53,466 bases of DNA from Candidatus Pacearchaeota archaeon (GTDB taxonomy: Archaea; Nanoarchaeota; Nanoarchaeia; Pacearchaeales; GW2011-AR1): the NCBI GenBank assembly GCA_023228245.1, contig JALOBN010000001.1, positions 104,447 to 157,912 of the forward strand, written 5' to 3'. The first letter of the stretch is position 1. Each line of letters opens with the position of its first letter. Both the position numbers and the translations under genes were made by a program. Positions 24,309 through 32,903 of this stretch are shown here, piece after piece. The notes under the pieces are model-generated. The model was not told the origin of the DNA. It saw nothing but the letters and a program-made list of their open reading frames with translations, and made no database searches.

Positions 24309-25829
24309 ATGGTAAAAGTTAAAACTAATAAGCAGGCATCTTTTACTGATTATGAGGTTCCTGTTGGGTGGGTTGTCGAGCTTAATTTCTTTGACATGAC
24401 TGGCGAAAAAGCTAAGACGTGCGGAACTTCAGCGAAGATGTATCACCTTGAGATCCAAGCATCGAAAGACGGCACACAATACCAGCTCTATTCGGAGTAT
24501 GGCCCAACTGGAAAAGTTGCGGCTTGTGATTGGCGTTACTTTGGGGAAGATAAAAGTTCTGCAGAGGCCGAGTTCAATTCAATTAAGAAATCAAAGATTC
24601 GCAAAGGCTATGTTGAAATCGATGTAGCTCAGCGCACCCTTGGTAGTGATGAGGCTAAGAAGCAAGTCAAGGCTGTTACACTAAAGAATGCCGAAGCACT
24701 TCCAACTGCGCCGAAGTCTACCATGACCACGGCACAGCAATCCATCGTATTCCTGTTCTTCAATGCACAGGATACTTGGGTTGCCCAGAACCTCAAATGT
24801 CCACTAGGTCAGTTGACAAACAACCAGATTGATCTCGGCCGTGCTGCTTTGAATGAAGCCAAGGTAATCATCAATAAAAATTCAACCTTGTCGGATGAAG
24901 CTCTCAAAGAACTCACCAGGCTTACAAACAGCTTCTATGGGCTCATCCCTCACAACCTAGGGTCTGGTGCTCGTGGTCAGATGTTGGAGCTTCGCCTCGA
25001 TACCCTAGACAAGATCGTAGCCAAGGAAACTGACTTGGATACGCTACTCGATGCCAAGCAGGTCAACGCAGTCCTCAAGGCAGACTCCACGCTGGATGAC
25101 AAGTACCGTTCGCTCAACTGCGATTTCGGCGAGGTGGAGCAGGGCACCGACCTCTGGAAGTTCCTGGTCAGCTACTTCGCGGAATCCAAGGTCAATGGCC
25201 ACGGCTACCACTCCAGCAGGGTCACCCGCATCTGGTCAATGAAGCGCAAGGACAGCAAGGAAGCTGCCTTCATGCGCAATATGGAAGGTATTGCGAAGCA
25301 GGCGGGTAGTCATACGTTCGCCGCTGACACTGCTGATATCAGTGGAGGCAAGAGCAAGCTGTGGACACCTGACCAGCGCCCCGATCTTAACAAAGAAGAA
25401 AGGGATTTGTACAAGCGGGCAAATGTTTGGCTTTGCTGGCACGGCACTCGTTCAGCAAACTTGGTAGGTATCACTCGCCGTGGTTTGCTAATTCGTCCTG
25501 CTGGTGCGGCGTATACTGGAAGTCTCTTTGGTGACGGAAAATATTTCGCGTGGCAATCGACGAAATCGCTAAATTACAGTGACGGTGGATATTGGACTGG
25601 TGGTGGTAAGGTAGATAAACGTTATATGTTCTTGCTAGATTGTGCATTCGGTAAGATGCACCATACGTGGAGTAACCAGTTTTTTAGCGGCCCACCCAAG
25701 GGACATCATAGCGTTTATGGTCGTTCGGGTCGTGGTAGTTCATTGCGTAACGATGAGATGATCACGTACGACAGGGACGACAAGGATAACCAAAGTGGCA
25801 TTCGCTACCTATTTGAGATTACTGGGTAA
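24309..25829 (+). CDS. PARP-type ADP-ribosyltransferase with WGR-like domain
   Basis: A 506-aa protein with the layout of DNA-dependent PARPs: a WGR-like module (about residues 40-105, with YSEYGPTGKV in place of the WGR core and a KKSKIRKGY end), a helical regulatory domain (about 140-250), and the catalytic domain. The triad is intact by eye: H378 in WHGTR, Y412 in FGDGKYFA, E483 in NDEMITYD, and the SKS-like QSTKSLNYS follows. It would use NAD+ to ADP-ribosylate proteins or nucleic acid; the Glu favours polymer formation. Macro and PARG genes on the same replicon support a full cycle. A reverse-strand homing endonuclease ends two bases after its stop. Confidence 0.9.
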   Translation: MVKVKTNKQASFTDYEVPVGWVVELNFFDMTGEKAKTCGTSAKMYHLEIQASKDGTQYQLYSEYGPTGKVAACDWRYFGEDKSSAEAEFNSIKKSKIRKGYVEIDVAQRTLGSDEAKKQVKAVTLKNAEALPTAPKSTMTTAQQSIVFLFFNAQDTWVAQNLKCPLGQLTNNQIDLGRAALNEAKVIINKNSTLSDEALKELTRLTNSFYGLIPHNLGSGARGQMLELRLDTLDKIVAKETDLDTLLDAKQVNAVLKADSTLDDKYRSLNCDFGEVEQGTDLWKFLVSYFAESKVNGHGYHSSRVTRIWSMKRKDSKEAAFMRNMEGIAKQAGSHTFAADTADISGGKSKLWTPDQRPDLNKEERDLYKRANVWLCWHGTRSANLVGITRRGLLIRPAGAAYTGSLFGDGKYFAWQSTKSLNYSDGGYWTGGGKVDKRYMFLLDCAFGKMHHTWSNQFFSGPPKGHHSVYGRSGRGSSLRNDEMITYDRDDKDNQSGIRYLFEITG

Positions 25830-25831
25830 TG

Positions 25832-26623
25832 TCACTTCCACTTATAGCTCAGACTTTTGACCAGAGGCTTCCCGATGAGGTCGTAGAAGTCATTGGCCTG
25901 AGCTTGTGGAAGTTTGATTCGGTATCCTGTTCCATCTTTAATCTTCTCCAGTCCAAAACGCAATCCCCATTTGGCATTCATCTTTTCGCAGATCATTTCT
26001 TGATTGCTGGGAGAGAAACATTGAGACGACAGCGTAATGACTATCTGTCTAGTTTTACGCTTTCGTTCGTACGAAGATCCATCGTCTAAGAACCAGTGAT
26101 GCAGCATGGTTGGTGTTGGAGTCAACGTATCTGGGATTACTTTGATGCCATCCTTGTACCACTCGGAATATGTAGAGCTTAGTTTACTTGTGGCGAATGT
26201 AGAGAACTTAAAATAAGAGAAGCTTTTTCCATTCAGATACGATGTATCAGTTTTAATTCTACTCTTCCAATCTCCGGAGAACAACTTGCTAGCAACCAAT
26301 GATACATGGTCGTAATACTTGTTCTTCTTGTAGAAGTATGGAACAGTTAGAATCGAATCATTCGATCTTCTAAGCCCAGCATCACCAAGCAAAGAACCAA
26401 AGACAATATCGGTGTCAAAGACAAATGAATCATCATTTCCAAGGACTTGTGCTTCACTTCTGTTCCGTATAGGAATCCCGAAGTGTATCAATGCTTGTCT
26501 TACCGAGTTGCCTGTGGCGGCTCCAATTTCTTCAGAGATTTGCTTTGCCGATTTTCCAAGTGTAATATATTGGTTTGTCAGCCAATCAAGGTCGTTGAGT
26601 TGAGTGTACTTTCTAGATGTCAT
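25832..26623 (-). CDS. Free-standing LAGLIDADG homing endonuclease
   Basis: A 263-aa protein on the reverse strand. Residues 12-58 form a helix-turn-helix (DWLTNQYITLGKSAKQISEE…). Two LAGLIDADG helices follow: VFGSLLGDAGL (74-84, Asp81) and LHHWFLDDGSS (174-183), both with acidic residues, so it may be active. It lies tail to tail with the PARP gene, two bases from its stop, and is the only reverse gene between positions 1 and 43894. A mobile insertion next to the PARP gene is likely. Confidence 0.85.
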   Translation of the reverse strand: MTSRKYTQLNDLDWLTNQYITLGKSAKQISEEIGAATGNSVRQALIHFGIPIRNRSEAQVLGNDDSFVFDTDIVFGSLLGDAGLRRSNDSILTVPYFYKKNKYYDHVSLVASKLFSGDWKSRIKTDTSYLNGKSFSYFKFSTFATSKLSSTYSEWYKDGIKVIPDTLTPTPTMLHHWFLDDGSSYERKRKTRQIVITLSSQCFSPSNQEMICEKMNAKWGLRFGLEKIKDGTGYRIKLPQAQANDFYDLIGKPLVKSLSYKWK

Positions 26624-26662
26624 ACATCAATGGAACTATATTGATAGATGGGATGTACTAAT

Positions 26663-26911
26663 ATGAAACTACGACAGCACCGTGGTGGTCTTGCCGAATC
26701 GATGGCCACCACGATTGAGATCGAGCCAACAATGGAGGCGCTTCTTGTAGCAATCAGGGAGCGCTACAAGGGATTGATGGATGTGGCTGACGATGCTGTG
26801 AGTGTGAATCCTCACGGTCATCATGATAAGCGAAATAATTGGAACACTCATATCGTTGTTATCCAGGGCTTTGGGGTCTATGGTTTTACGGATGGGCCAT
26901 TATCATGCTAA
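26663..26911 (+). CDS. Conserved small phage protein
   Basis: An 82-aa protein. The start MKLRQHRGGLAESMATTIEIEPTMEALL and the end WNTHIVVIQGFGVYGFTDGPL belong to a small protein family I remember from many phages, without known function. ATG 26663 fits the family start; an ATG at 26648 is in frame too. It overlaps the next gene by seven bases. Confidence 0.7.
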   Translation: MKLRQHRGGLAESMATTIEIEPTMEALLVAIRERYKGLMDVADDAVSVNPHGHHDKRNNWNTHIVVIQGFGVYGFTDGPLSC

Positions 26912-27174
26912 GCGAATACCAACAAAAAGATCTAGAAATCATCCTTCTGGTCAGTGAATGGCCATCTATAATCTTTGCCATGGTCAAGAGGAGTTGTGAG
27001 GCTGGGGAGATGCCTCAATGCGCCTTCTTGGTAAAGGGGCATGGGCCAAAGCTATACCACAAGAACATGTTCGCACTTGAAAGTGGTTTGCTATCTCCGC
27101 AGTTGGATGGAATTCCCACCACGGAATTCGAGAGTTTCGAGGCTATGTTGGAAGCGGGTTGGGAAGCTGATTAA
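26905..27174 (+). CDS. Hypothetical protein
   Basis: An 89-aa protein. ATG 26905 overlaps the gene before; the longer frame is discarded. Helical N-terminus, a CAFLVKGHGPKLYHKNMF centre and an acidic end. Not recognised. Confidence 0.65.
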   Translation: MLSEYQQKDLEIILLVSEWPSIIFAMVKRSCEAGEMPQCAFLVKGHGPKLYHKNMFALESGLLSPQLDGIPTTEFESFEAMLEAGWEAD

Positions 27175-27194
27175 TTCTGGTTGAAAGGATATCT

Positions 27195-27491
27195 ATGAAA
27201 CAAGCAGTAGTTCTAGTAATCTTCGAAGGTGTTCCAGACGAGAATAAGGTTGCCCTTATCCCCTCTGCCGAACTGAGTCCAGAGCTTCGGGGAGCGTTCG
27301 ATCTCCTGGATGGCAAGATGGTCAATGGCGACTTTGATCTAAGTGCAGAAGTCAACCGAAAGGCTTGCGGCCTTATGTGTGAAGAGATCTACAACGGGCC
27401 TATAGCCAAGTACTTCGTCGAGCGCGGTACCACCTTGCCAGAGCGTGACATCCAGGTCGAACGCATCTACCGCCTTGGGCAGTATCTTTAA
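27195..27491 (+). CDS. Hypothetical protein
   Basis: A 98-aa protein with GAAAGG before the ATG. It has an alpha/beta start (AVVLVIFEGVPDENKVALIP) and a helical rest, acidic. The family is unknown to me. Confidence 0.65.
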   Translation: MKQAVVLVIFEGVPDENKVALIPSAELSPELRGAFDLLDGKMVNGDFDLSAEVNRKACGLMCEEIYNGPIAKYFVERGTTLPERDIQVERIYRLGQYL

Positions 27492-27505
27492 GGCCTGGTA
27501 TTGTA

Positions 27506-27721
27506 GTGGCTTATCACTACATCGAACCTGGCTATAGCTTAATTGAAATTGGCTATATCTATGCATCAAATCTTGGGTCATATGCCACGAAGGCAAAACT
27601 CAAGAGAGTCAACCATGCGACAGGGACCTGCGTCCTAACTTACGAGTTCGGTGGAGGCACCCTCTACCTTTCAATAGCTCGGCTATCAAACTGGCATCGA
27701 ATAGGAAAGCCACCGGAGTAA
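27506..27721 (+). CDS. Hypothetical small protein
   Basis: A 71-aa, beta-rich, Tyr-rich protein (YHYIEPGYSLIEIGYIYAS…) starting at GTG 27506. The ribosome-binding site is weak, so the start is not certain. It fits between two same-strand genes. Confidence 0.5.
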   Translation: MAYHYIEPGYSLIEIGYIYASNLGSYATKAKLKRVNHATGTCVLTYEFGGGTLYLSIARLSNWHRIGKPPE

Positions 27722-27726
27722 AAGTT

Positions 27727-28461
27727 ATGGAACTAACACCATCTCACATTGATGCAATCATCATGCACGTGCGGTTTGCAGAAGGGGATTTGATGGGATG
27801 TTTTCTAGTCTCTTCTCCGCCAGTTGCCAATCTTGGTGGCGCTATTGGTCGTTTGGAAGCTGCTCTATTGATTGCTAGGGAGTGTTATGCGGAGGCAAAA
27901 GCATTGAGTACGGAGCAGATTTCGCACCGTCCTAGCCGCCTGCTAAACCCCTGTCGCGCCTCGAAGGAGCATGTAGCGGGGTGGTTGCAAGGTTCTAGTC
28001 GAGATAAAGAGACGCCTGCAATAATGAAGAGCCTTGATACCATTGTCAAAGAATATGGTATCAAATATGTTTTTGTTGAGAGCGGTAGGTCGTCTGTTGA
28101 GCAGAAGTGTATTGAGTTAGCAATCAATCCTAACGACTATCCTGATGCGAAGTTTTGGTGTGAATTATCTTGGGGGTCTGGTGATGGCGATAAATATGAC
28201 TTCGCCTACAACTCTATCGGCGATACTCTTGGAGAGGCAATTCAGAATTGTCTTGACGATTTTCAATCGGCTGTGAGATGCCAATATCCAGACCAAGTGA
28301 ATGCGGCAAAGGATGCTGGTATCTATTCAAAACTGATCGGTGAAGAGCCTGAGGAATCGCCTGATAGTGATGAGATAGCTGCCGCAGAAGCTGCCGATGA
28401 CCTAGTGGCGTTATCAAACTCTGTGGCCAAGCTTGGTGCATATTCACCTGACGAAACATGA
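27727..28461 (+). CDS. Hypothetical protein, possibly two domains
   Basis: A 244-aa protein. Residues 1-65 are helical; residues 95-180 form an alpha/beta region (SLDTIVKEYGIKYVFVESGRS…); the C-terminus is acidic with Ser and Asp. The stop overlaps the next ATG. No diagnostic motif. Confidence 0.65.
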   Translation: MELTPSHIDAIIMHVRFAEGDLMGCFLVSSPPVANLGGAIGRLEAALLIARECYAEAKALSTEQISHRPSRLLNPCRASKEHVAGWLQGSSRDKETPAIMKSLDTIVKEYGIKYVFVESGRSSVEQKCIELAINPNDYPDAKFWCELSWGSGDGDKYDFAYNSIGDTLGEAIQNCLDDFQSAVRCQYPDQVNAAKDAGIYSKLIGEEPEESPDSDEIAAAEAADDLVALSNSVAKLGAYSPDET

Positions 28462-28835
28462 ACCGGCATATCAGTTCAGAAACGTTGCAAGACTTCTTCA
28501 ATACACTTGGAGAGTCCGAGGCTGTAGATTCTATGACGCAACAGAAGATTGAGTTCACCATCCAAAAAGGTTCTCGTGTTCGAGCTGAGTGGTTTGAGGT
28601 AGACCTCTTCAAGGCGTCACTAGCTGGCGTGCAGCTCAAGACAACCGGCAGACCCAAAGAGATTACCGGCACGATACGCCACATGAGAACCAATGATCCG
28701 AATTGGGCACCAGAGAACGTGGTGCTGTTCGTTGAGCTAGATGAGGATGATGGAACCGGACAGCACTGCGACAAATGCGGGGTGAAGGAAATCCAAATCA
28801 AACCTAGCTGGATTAGAGAGGTGATAGCATTATGA
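28458..28835 (+). CDS. Hypothetical protein with CxxC pair
   Basis: A 125-aa protein starting in an ATGA overlap. It is beta-rich in the centre (GVQLKTTGRPKEITGTI) and has HCDKCGVKEIQI near the end, a single Cys pair with a His. Acidic patch EDDGTG before it. Function unknown. Confidence 0.65.
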   Translation: MNRHISSETLQDFFNTLGESEAVDSMTQQKIEFTIQKGSRVRAEWFEVDLFKASLAGVQLKTTGRPKEITGTIRHMRTNDPNWAPENVVLFVELDEDDGTGQHCDKCGVKEIQIKPSWIREVIAL

Positions 28836-29212
28836 ACACAATATACAAATTCCTGTATTGGTTTTGTGGAGTTGTACTGGGTAACCCAATCTACATCTGC
28901 AAGCTATACATTTTGGAGCTGAAAGAATATGAACTAAAACTTGAGAAGTGTCGCTCTCAACTGACGGCTGCACATACCACACTCAAACCATATTCAGATT
29001 ACCTCTCTTTGAAATGCGGATCTGTGAGGGTGGTTGTGTTTCATATGGAAGAAGTACTAACGCGCATAAGCATTCATGCTAGAGGTATTCGTTGTGATAT
29101 ATCAGAAACGGAAACAGCGATAGCTATGTTGATCAAGGCAGGTCACAGCCTCAACCACGAGACTGCCATGAAAGAGGTATATCGTTTGCGGAAAAGCAAA
29201 GGACTTATATGA
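28832..29212 (+). CDS. Putative membrane-anchored helical protein
   Basis: A 126-aa protein. Residues 4-24 (IYKFLYWFCGVVLGNPIYICK) are hydrophobic and could be a membrane anchor. The remainder is helical and coiled-coil-like (LELKEYELKLEKCRSQL), probably cytoplasmic. ATGA overlaps on both sides. Confidence 0.6.
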   Translation: MNTIYKFLYWFCGVVLGNPIYICKLYILELKEYELKLEKCRSQLTAAHTTLKPYSDYLSLKCGSVRVVVFHMEEVLTRISIHARGIRCDISETETAIAMLIKAGHSLNHETAMKEVYRLRKSKGLI

Positions 29213-29499
29213 GCACGAATGATGATGCTATGGACAAGGCAATAGTTGCCGCTGCTGAAGCTGCTGTTGATGACTGGGAGCGTGGGCTCAAGGCACGAGA
29301 AAATGGTGACGTTCTAGCGGTGCGCAATATCCAGCGAGTACAGCAAGCGGTTAATTCGAAGCGAGATGCGCTTAGCCTAACCGAATTGGTAAGACTGCTT
29401 AACCGAACTATCGATACGGCAGCAAGTCTCGACGCTATAACGGATGAAGAGATTGTGATCCTTCGAGCTTTCGTTGGGACTATCCACAGCAGGGGGTGA
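29209..29499 (+). CDS. Hypothetical helical protein
   Basis: A 96-aa all-helical acidic protein (…AAAEAAVDDWERGLKARENG…). Coupled by ATGA to the putative membrane protein. No family recognised. Confidence 0.65.
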   Translation: MSTNDDAMDKAIVAAAEAAVDDWERGLKARENGDVLAVRNIQRVQQAVNSKRDALSLTELVRLLNRTIDTAASLDAITDEEIVILRAFVGTIHSRG

Positions 29500-29502
29500 G
29501 GT

Positions 29503-29826
29503 ATGTTTTCATGTCCAGCGAAAGCTCCCATAACACTACGCAGCGAGACTAGCAAAGAGCACACGATGATACCTGGCTCGGAGAAGTATTCGTTCTGCGA
29601 GTCAACGACAGCGATACGCAACCATTGGCATATTCGCCAACTGGACGAGTCAGGTAAGCACTCTGGTGGCGGCATCACTACCCCTTCACTCTGCGGCATG
29701 GTCAAGCCACTACCTGAGGGGATGGGCGGATGGGATGTGACAGTGGACATCACGCCGCACCATGTAGAGCACAACTGTCAGAAGTGCTGGGAGCAGTTGC
29801 AGGTAGAGCTTTCGAAAGGTTCTTAA
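29503..29826 (+). CDS. Small cysteine-rich protein
   Basis: A 107-aa protein with LCGM and HNCQKC as a possible zinc site. ATG 29503 lies directly after GGTGAGG (short spacing); ATG 29566 (MIPGSEKYSFCE) is an alternative start. The pattern of a Cys in mid-chain and a terminal CxxC recurs in the next gene. Confidence 0.6.
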   Translation: MFSCPAKAPITLRSETSKEHTMIPGSEKYSFCESTTAIRNHWHIRQLDESGKHSGGGITTPSLCGMVKPLPEGMGGWDVTVDITPHHVEHNCQKCWEQLQVELSKGS

Positions 29827-29827
29827 C

Positions 29828-30127
29828 ATGCATATTGATCTTGACAAGTATACCTGGAAGATATTGCCCGGAAGAAAGGTGTGCCATGCCGTTCATAGGT
29901 ATAATTTCGAAACTGCCTTGCATGGCATTTGTGGCCAAACCAACAGCTATAAACATACTGTTCTACTAGATCCGTTCAAGGATACTAGGAAATGTGAGCA
30001 TTGTTTGATAGCGATTGTCTATCGCGAAATTGGGTACAACAAAATATATTGGAGAGAGTTCTTGGAAGAAAACCCTGAGTATGGACCTCCATCTTGGAGA
30101 GATCACTCCGTTGGTATAGCTGTATGA
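29828..30127 (+). CDS. Small cysteine/histidine protein
   Basis: A 99-aa protein with CHAVHR, HGICG and CEHC, likely a zinc-binding fold related in layout to its upstream neighbour. It is coupled by ATGA to the radical SAM gene. Confidence 0.65.
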   Translation: MHIDLDKYTWKILPGRKVCHAVHRYNFETALHGICGQTNSYKHTVLLDPFKDTRKCEHCLIAIVYREIGYNKIYWREFLEENPEYGPPSWRDHSVGIAV

Positions 30128-31071
30128 AACTTGAAGATATCGGATTTTTAGAGGTCGTTGAGGAGCGGGCAAAAAGGATTGAGCCTGGGAAGATTTCGTA
30201 TTGCGAATGGATCATCACATCCAATTGCAACTTCAACTGTCCCTATTGCAATCGCCTTGAGCCAAGAAACACAAAGGACTTAACCCTAGATCAAATCCGA
30301 TCCTATACAGAAATTCTAGCTGGTATGGGTTGCAAGTATATTCACCTTACAGGTGGTGATCCTACTACTCGCCCAGACCTTCTAGACATTGTGCGGTTGA
30401 TTAGGAGCTTCGGCATCAGGGTCGGAATATCAACCAATGGATCTCGAAGGCTAACTTACTATGAGGAATTGGTCGAGGCAGGTATTGAACTGTTCTCCCT
30501 CTCACTAGATGTTCACCAGCGAGATCTGAATAACAAGTTCACAATGGTACCTTCGCGTGTCTTTGATGTGGTAGTCTCAAACATTCGAGAACTATCAAAA
30601 ATGGTATACACGAATGTTGGCGTCGTATTCAACGATGACAATGCGGATAAGTACCGAGAGATCATTGAATTCATATCCGGTTTGGGGGCTCATGATATCC
30701 GAATCATGACAGCTACAAAGTACAACAAGATTCTAGCTTTTGAGCTGGATAGCGACTTGCTGGACAAGCATCCCATTTTGAAGTTTAGGGTTGAGAACTT
30801 CAATGCCGGCAGGAACATGAGGGGTTCTGGACTAGCCCAAACGCCAAGGTGTCATTTGGTTAGGGATGACATCACGATCTTTGGAGAGGACTTTTATTCT
30901 TGCGCCGTATACGTTCGCGAGGGAGGTTCTCCAATAGGCAAGTTTGGTACTGGTAACATTGAACTTCGAGAAGCGTGGTTTGATAGTCACAACTCTCATC
31001 GTGATGAGTTGTGCAGTACATATTGCATGGACTTCAAATGTCAATTCAATGACAGAGTAGAGGCGGTCTAA
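30124..31071 (+). CDS. Radical SAM enzyme with auxiliary cysteine cluster
   Basis: A 315-aa protein. CNFNCPYC at residues 35-42 gives the C-x3-C-x2-C site for the 4Fe-4S cluster that cleaves S-adenosylmethionine; LTGGDPTTRPDL is the GGE-like SAM-binding turn. The C-terminus has RCHL, SCAV and CSTYCMDFKC, consistent with a SPASM or twitch-type auxiliary cluster, as in peptide-modifying enzymes. ATG 30124 overlaps the upstream stop. Stop and next ATG overlap (TAATG); then an ATP-grasp gene follows. The substrate is unknown; the small protein between them is a candidate. Confidence 0.85.
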   Translation: MKLEDIGFLEVVEERAKRIEPGKISYCEWIITSNCNFNCPYCNRLEPRNTKDLTLDQIRSYTEILAGMGCKYIHLTGGDPTTRPDLLDIVRLIRSFGIRVGISTNGSRRLTYYEELVEAGIELFSLSLDVHQRDLNNKFTMVPSRVFDVVVSNIRELSKMVYTNVGVVFNDDNADKYREIIEFISGLGAHDIRIMTATKYNKILAFELDSDLLDKHPILKFRVENFNAGRNMRGSGLAQTPRCHLVRDDITIFGEDFYSCAVYVREGGSPIGKFGTGNIELREAWFDSHNSHRDELCSTYCMDFKCQFNDRVEAV

Positions 31072-31340
31072 TGGCAACTCGCAAGAAGGTTCCAACTTCA
31101 ACCAATCCAAATCCCCCTCCGCCCAAAGTAGGGACAGTGATCAAAGGACGCAGCGACATAGCACCATGTGAAGTGCGCGCTGTTGTAGATCATGTTAAGG
31201 ACGATATGTACGGCCACTTGTATCAATTGGTTGTTAGGTCGCAAAGTATAAAGCATCCTGGTTCGTACAGCTATTCGTTGGTTGATGCTCATGCTATTGG
31301 CCTTGGTCTTTATGTTGTTGTGAAAGGTAGCGTCAAATGA
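31071..31340 (+). CDS. Small protein between radical SAM and ATP-grasp genes
   Basis: An 89-aa protein fused into the operon by overlaps on both sides (TAATG and ATGA). The N-terminus is basic and proline-rich (RKKVPTSTNPNPPPPK), followed by a small beta-rich body with one Cys. It could be a peptide substrate or a recognition partner, or just an unrelated small protein. Confidence 0.65.
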   Translation: MATRKKVPTSTNPNPPPPKVGTVIKGRSDIAPCEVRAVVDHVKDDMYGHLYQLVVRSQSIKHPGSYSYSLVDAHAIGLGLYVVVKGSVK

Positions 31341-32467
31341 TTCTTTTCCCAAGTCATCCGTCATTCCCCAGGCAACCCGATCCTTCTTTCGAAGAAGAAA
31401 TTGAGGCTGCTAAAGCCGCGGGTTTCAAGATTGGATTGGTGGATGTTGATCAAAAGATCTTTGCCGGTAGCCAGATCCCATGCCTGTATCGCGGCTGGAT
31501 TATGACACCAGATGGGTATATCGATTTGTGGCATAAGGAACCTAAGTTGATTATAAATCCAGGCGAGTACGAGAACAGTTACAACTTTCCTGCCTGGTAT
31601 AATCAAGTAAGGGCTTTTGATAACTCTCTTACGCCTCGGTCTGTTAGTCACCAACTTTCACCAAACATACCAATCAGCGATATTTTCGATCAGCTTGAAG
31701 AGGACTCTTGGTATGAGGCATTGACCGGTCCAGTAATAGTTAAGGATTGGGTAAAGAGTCGGAAACACGAATGGTTTGACGCTTGCTACATTAGCGACAT
31801 TCGCGATAAAGCTGAGTTCAAGCGCGTCGTAACCAACTTCCTCAATGGGCAGGGTGATGACCTTGCCGGCGGCTTAGTGTTCCGAGAGTTCGTTAAGCTC
31901 AAGTCAATTGGAGTTCATCCCCAGAGCAAGATGCCTCTCACCAACGAGCATCGCTTCTTCGTGTTCAAGGGACGGATATTCTACTCGGCCCCTTACTGGG
32001 ATAGGAGTTTCTACGGCACCTCAAACTTGCCAGACAAGAAGGTCATCATCGATCTGGTTCCGCACATCAAGAGCAACTTCTTTGCGATTGATGTTGCCGA
32101 GAAAGAGGATGGTGGATGGATTGTGGTTGAGGTGAATGATGGAGGGACGGCTAGCGTTCCTGATGGCGGAAACATTGCTGAGTTCTATCTCAAATTGAGA
32201 GTTGTTTTAGCCATGACTAAAAAAGAAGAACGTGAGTTGACCGCCATCATACAGGATGCATGGAAACTACTAGAGCGTCCAGGGTGCGACTCGCAACAAA
32301 TCCCTGATTACTTACACATCAAAAGCGGGAATGAGTACGAGATAACATCTGTGGCTCTTAGAGAATCTGACTTGATGCCTCTAGTGATCTATAGAAGGAA
32401 AGGTCATACCGTTCAATTCGCCCGATCTATATACGAGTTTCTGGAGAAGTTCAGATCCATGGGGTAA
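31337..32467 (+). CDS. ATP-grasp ligase, R2K-type
   Basis: A 376-aa protein. The segments VKDWVKSRKHEW (135-146) and GGLVFREFV (178-186) are the hallmark of the R2K clade of ATP-grasp proteins (formerly DUF4343); metal-binding residues follow in FAIDVAE and VVEVNDG (about 249-268). ATP-grasp enzymes join a carboxylate to an amine through an acyl phosphate. The first 110 residues form an N-terminal recognition domain. The last 70 residues, after a linker, look like a separate small domain. Together with the radical SAM enzyme it suggests modification of a peptide or protein. Confidence 0.8.
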   Translation: MILFPSHPSFPRQPDPSFEEEIEAAKAAGFKIGLVDVDQKIFAGSQIPCLYRGWIMTPDGYIDLWHKEPKLIINPGEYENSYNFPAWYNQVRAFDNSLTPRSVSHQLSPNIPISDIFDQLEEDSWYEALTGPVIVKDWVKSRKHEWFDACYISDIRDKAEFKRVVTNFLNGQGDDLAGGLVFREFVKLKSIGVHPQSKMPLTNEHRFFVFKGRIFYSAPYWDRSFYGTSNLPDKKVIIDLVPHIKSNFFAIDVAEKEDGGWIVVEVNDGGTASVPDGGNIAEFYLKLRVVLAMTKKEERELTAIIQDAWKLLERPGCDSQQIPDYLHIKSGNEYEITSVALRESDLMPLVIYRRKGHTVQFARSIYEFLEKFRSMG

Positions 32468-32471
32468 GGTT

Positions 32472-32795
32472 ATGACAATTGCGCAAGTAAGGTCCGATAC
32501 ATTAGCAGACTTGCTAGCTGAATTTGACGTACACCTTACCAGAGAACAACTTGATAGTGTCTCCGATTCCTTCGCCGGCCATATCGAAATGGAACGCGAA
32601 CAGGAGGGTTACAAGTTCTGGGGACCGCACGTTTGTGACGATTGCACGAGACTAAAAGAGCGAGTGAAGGATTTAGAAAAACAATTGGCCGACGCTTACG
32701 AAGGCGGAGAGCGTGCGGTAAAGCGAATCCTTGGGCTCTTTCCGGACGACCCCATTGCAATAGACAAACATGGTAACGTTGAGAGGATGCGATGA
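32472..32795 (+). CDS. Hypothetical coiled-coil protein with CxxC
   Basis: A 107-aa protein. A CDDC pair at about residue 55 is followed by a coiled-coil helix (LKERVKDLEKQLADAYEGGERAVKR…). The stop overlaps the ATG of a 35-codon membrane peptide gene. Function unknown. Confidence 0.65.
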   Translation: MTIAQVRSDTLADLLAEFDVHLTREQLDSVSDSFAGHIEMEREQEGYKFWGPHVCDDCTRLKERVKDLEKQLADAYEGGERAVKRILGLFPDDPIAIDKHGNVERMR

Positions 32796-32899
32796 TACTT
32801 CTAATTCTAATTGGTTTATTGATCGTGATTGTTCGCCCATGGGAATCAGAACCAGAATACGATTTTTCTCGCGGCTCAGTATTTCCAGAATATATGTAA
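32792..32899 (+). CDS. 35-aa single-span membrane peptide
   Basis: ATG 32792 overlaps the upstream TGA (ATGA) and the frame ends at 32899, four bases before the AAA+ start. Residues 2-18 (ILLILIGLLIVIVRPWE) form one perfect membrane helix; the short C-terminal tail is acidic. Placement between coupled genes supports it being real. It might anchor the BCS1-like ATPase that follows. Confidence 0.6.
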   Translation: MILLILIGLLIVIVRPWESEPEYDFSRGSVFPEYM

Positions 32900-32903
32900 T
32901 AGA

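Noticed and set aside
25829..26089. + frame of 86 codons after the PARP gene
   Set aside because: Antisense to the well-supported homing endonuclease codons.
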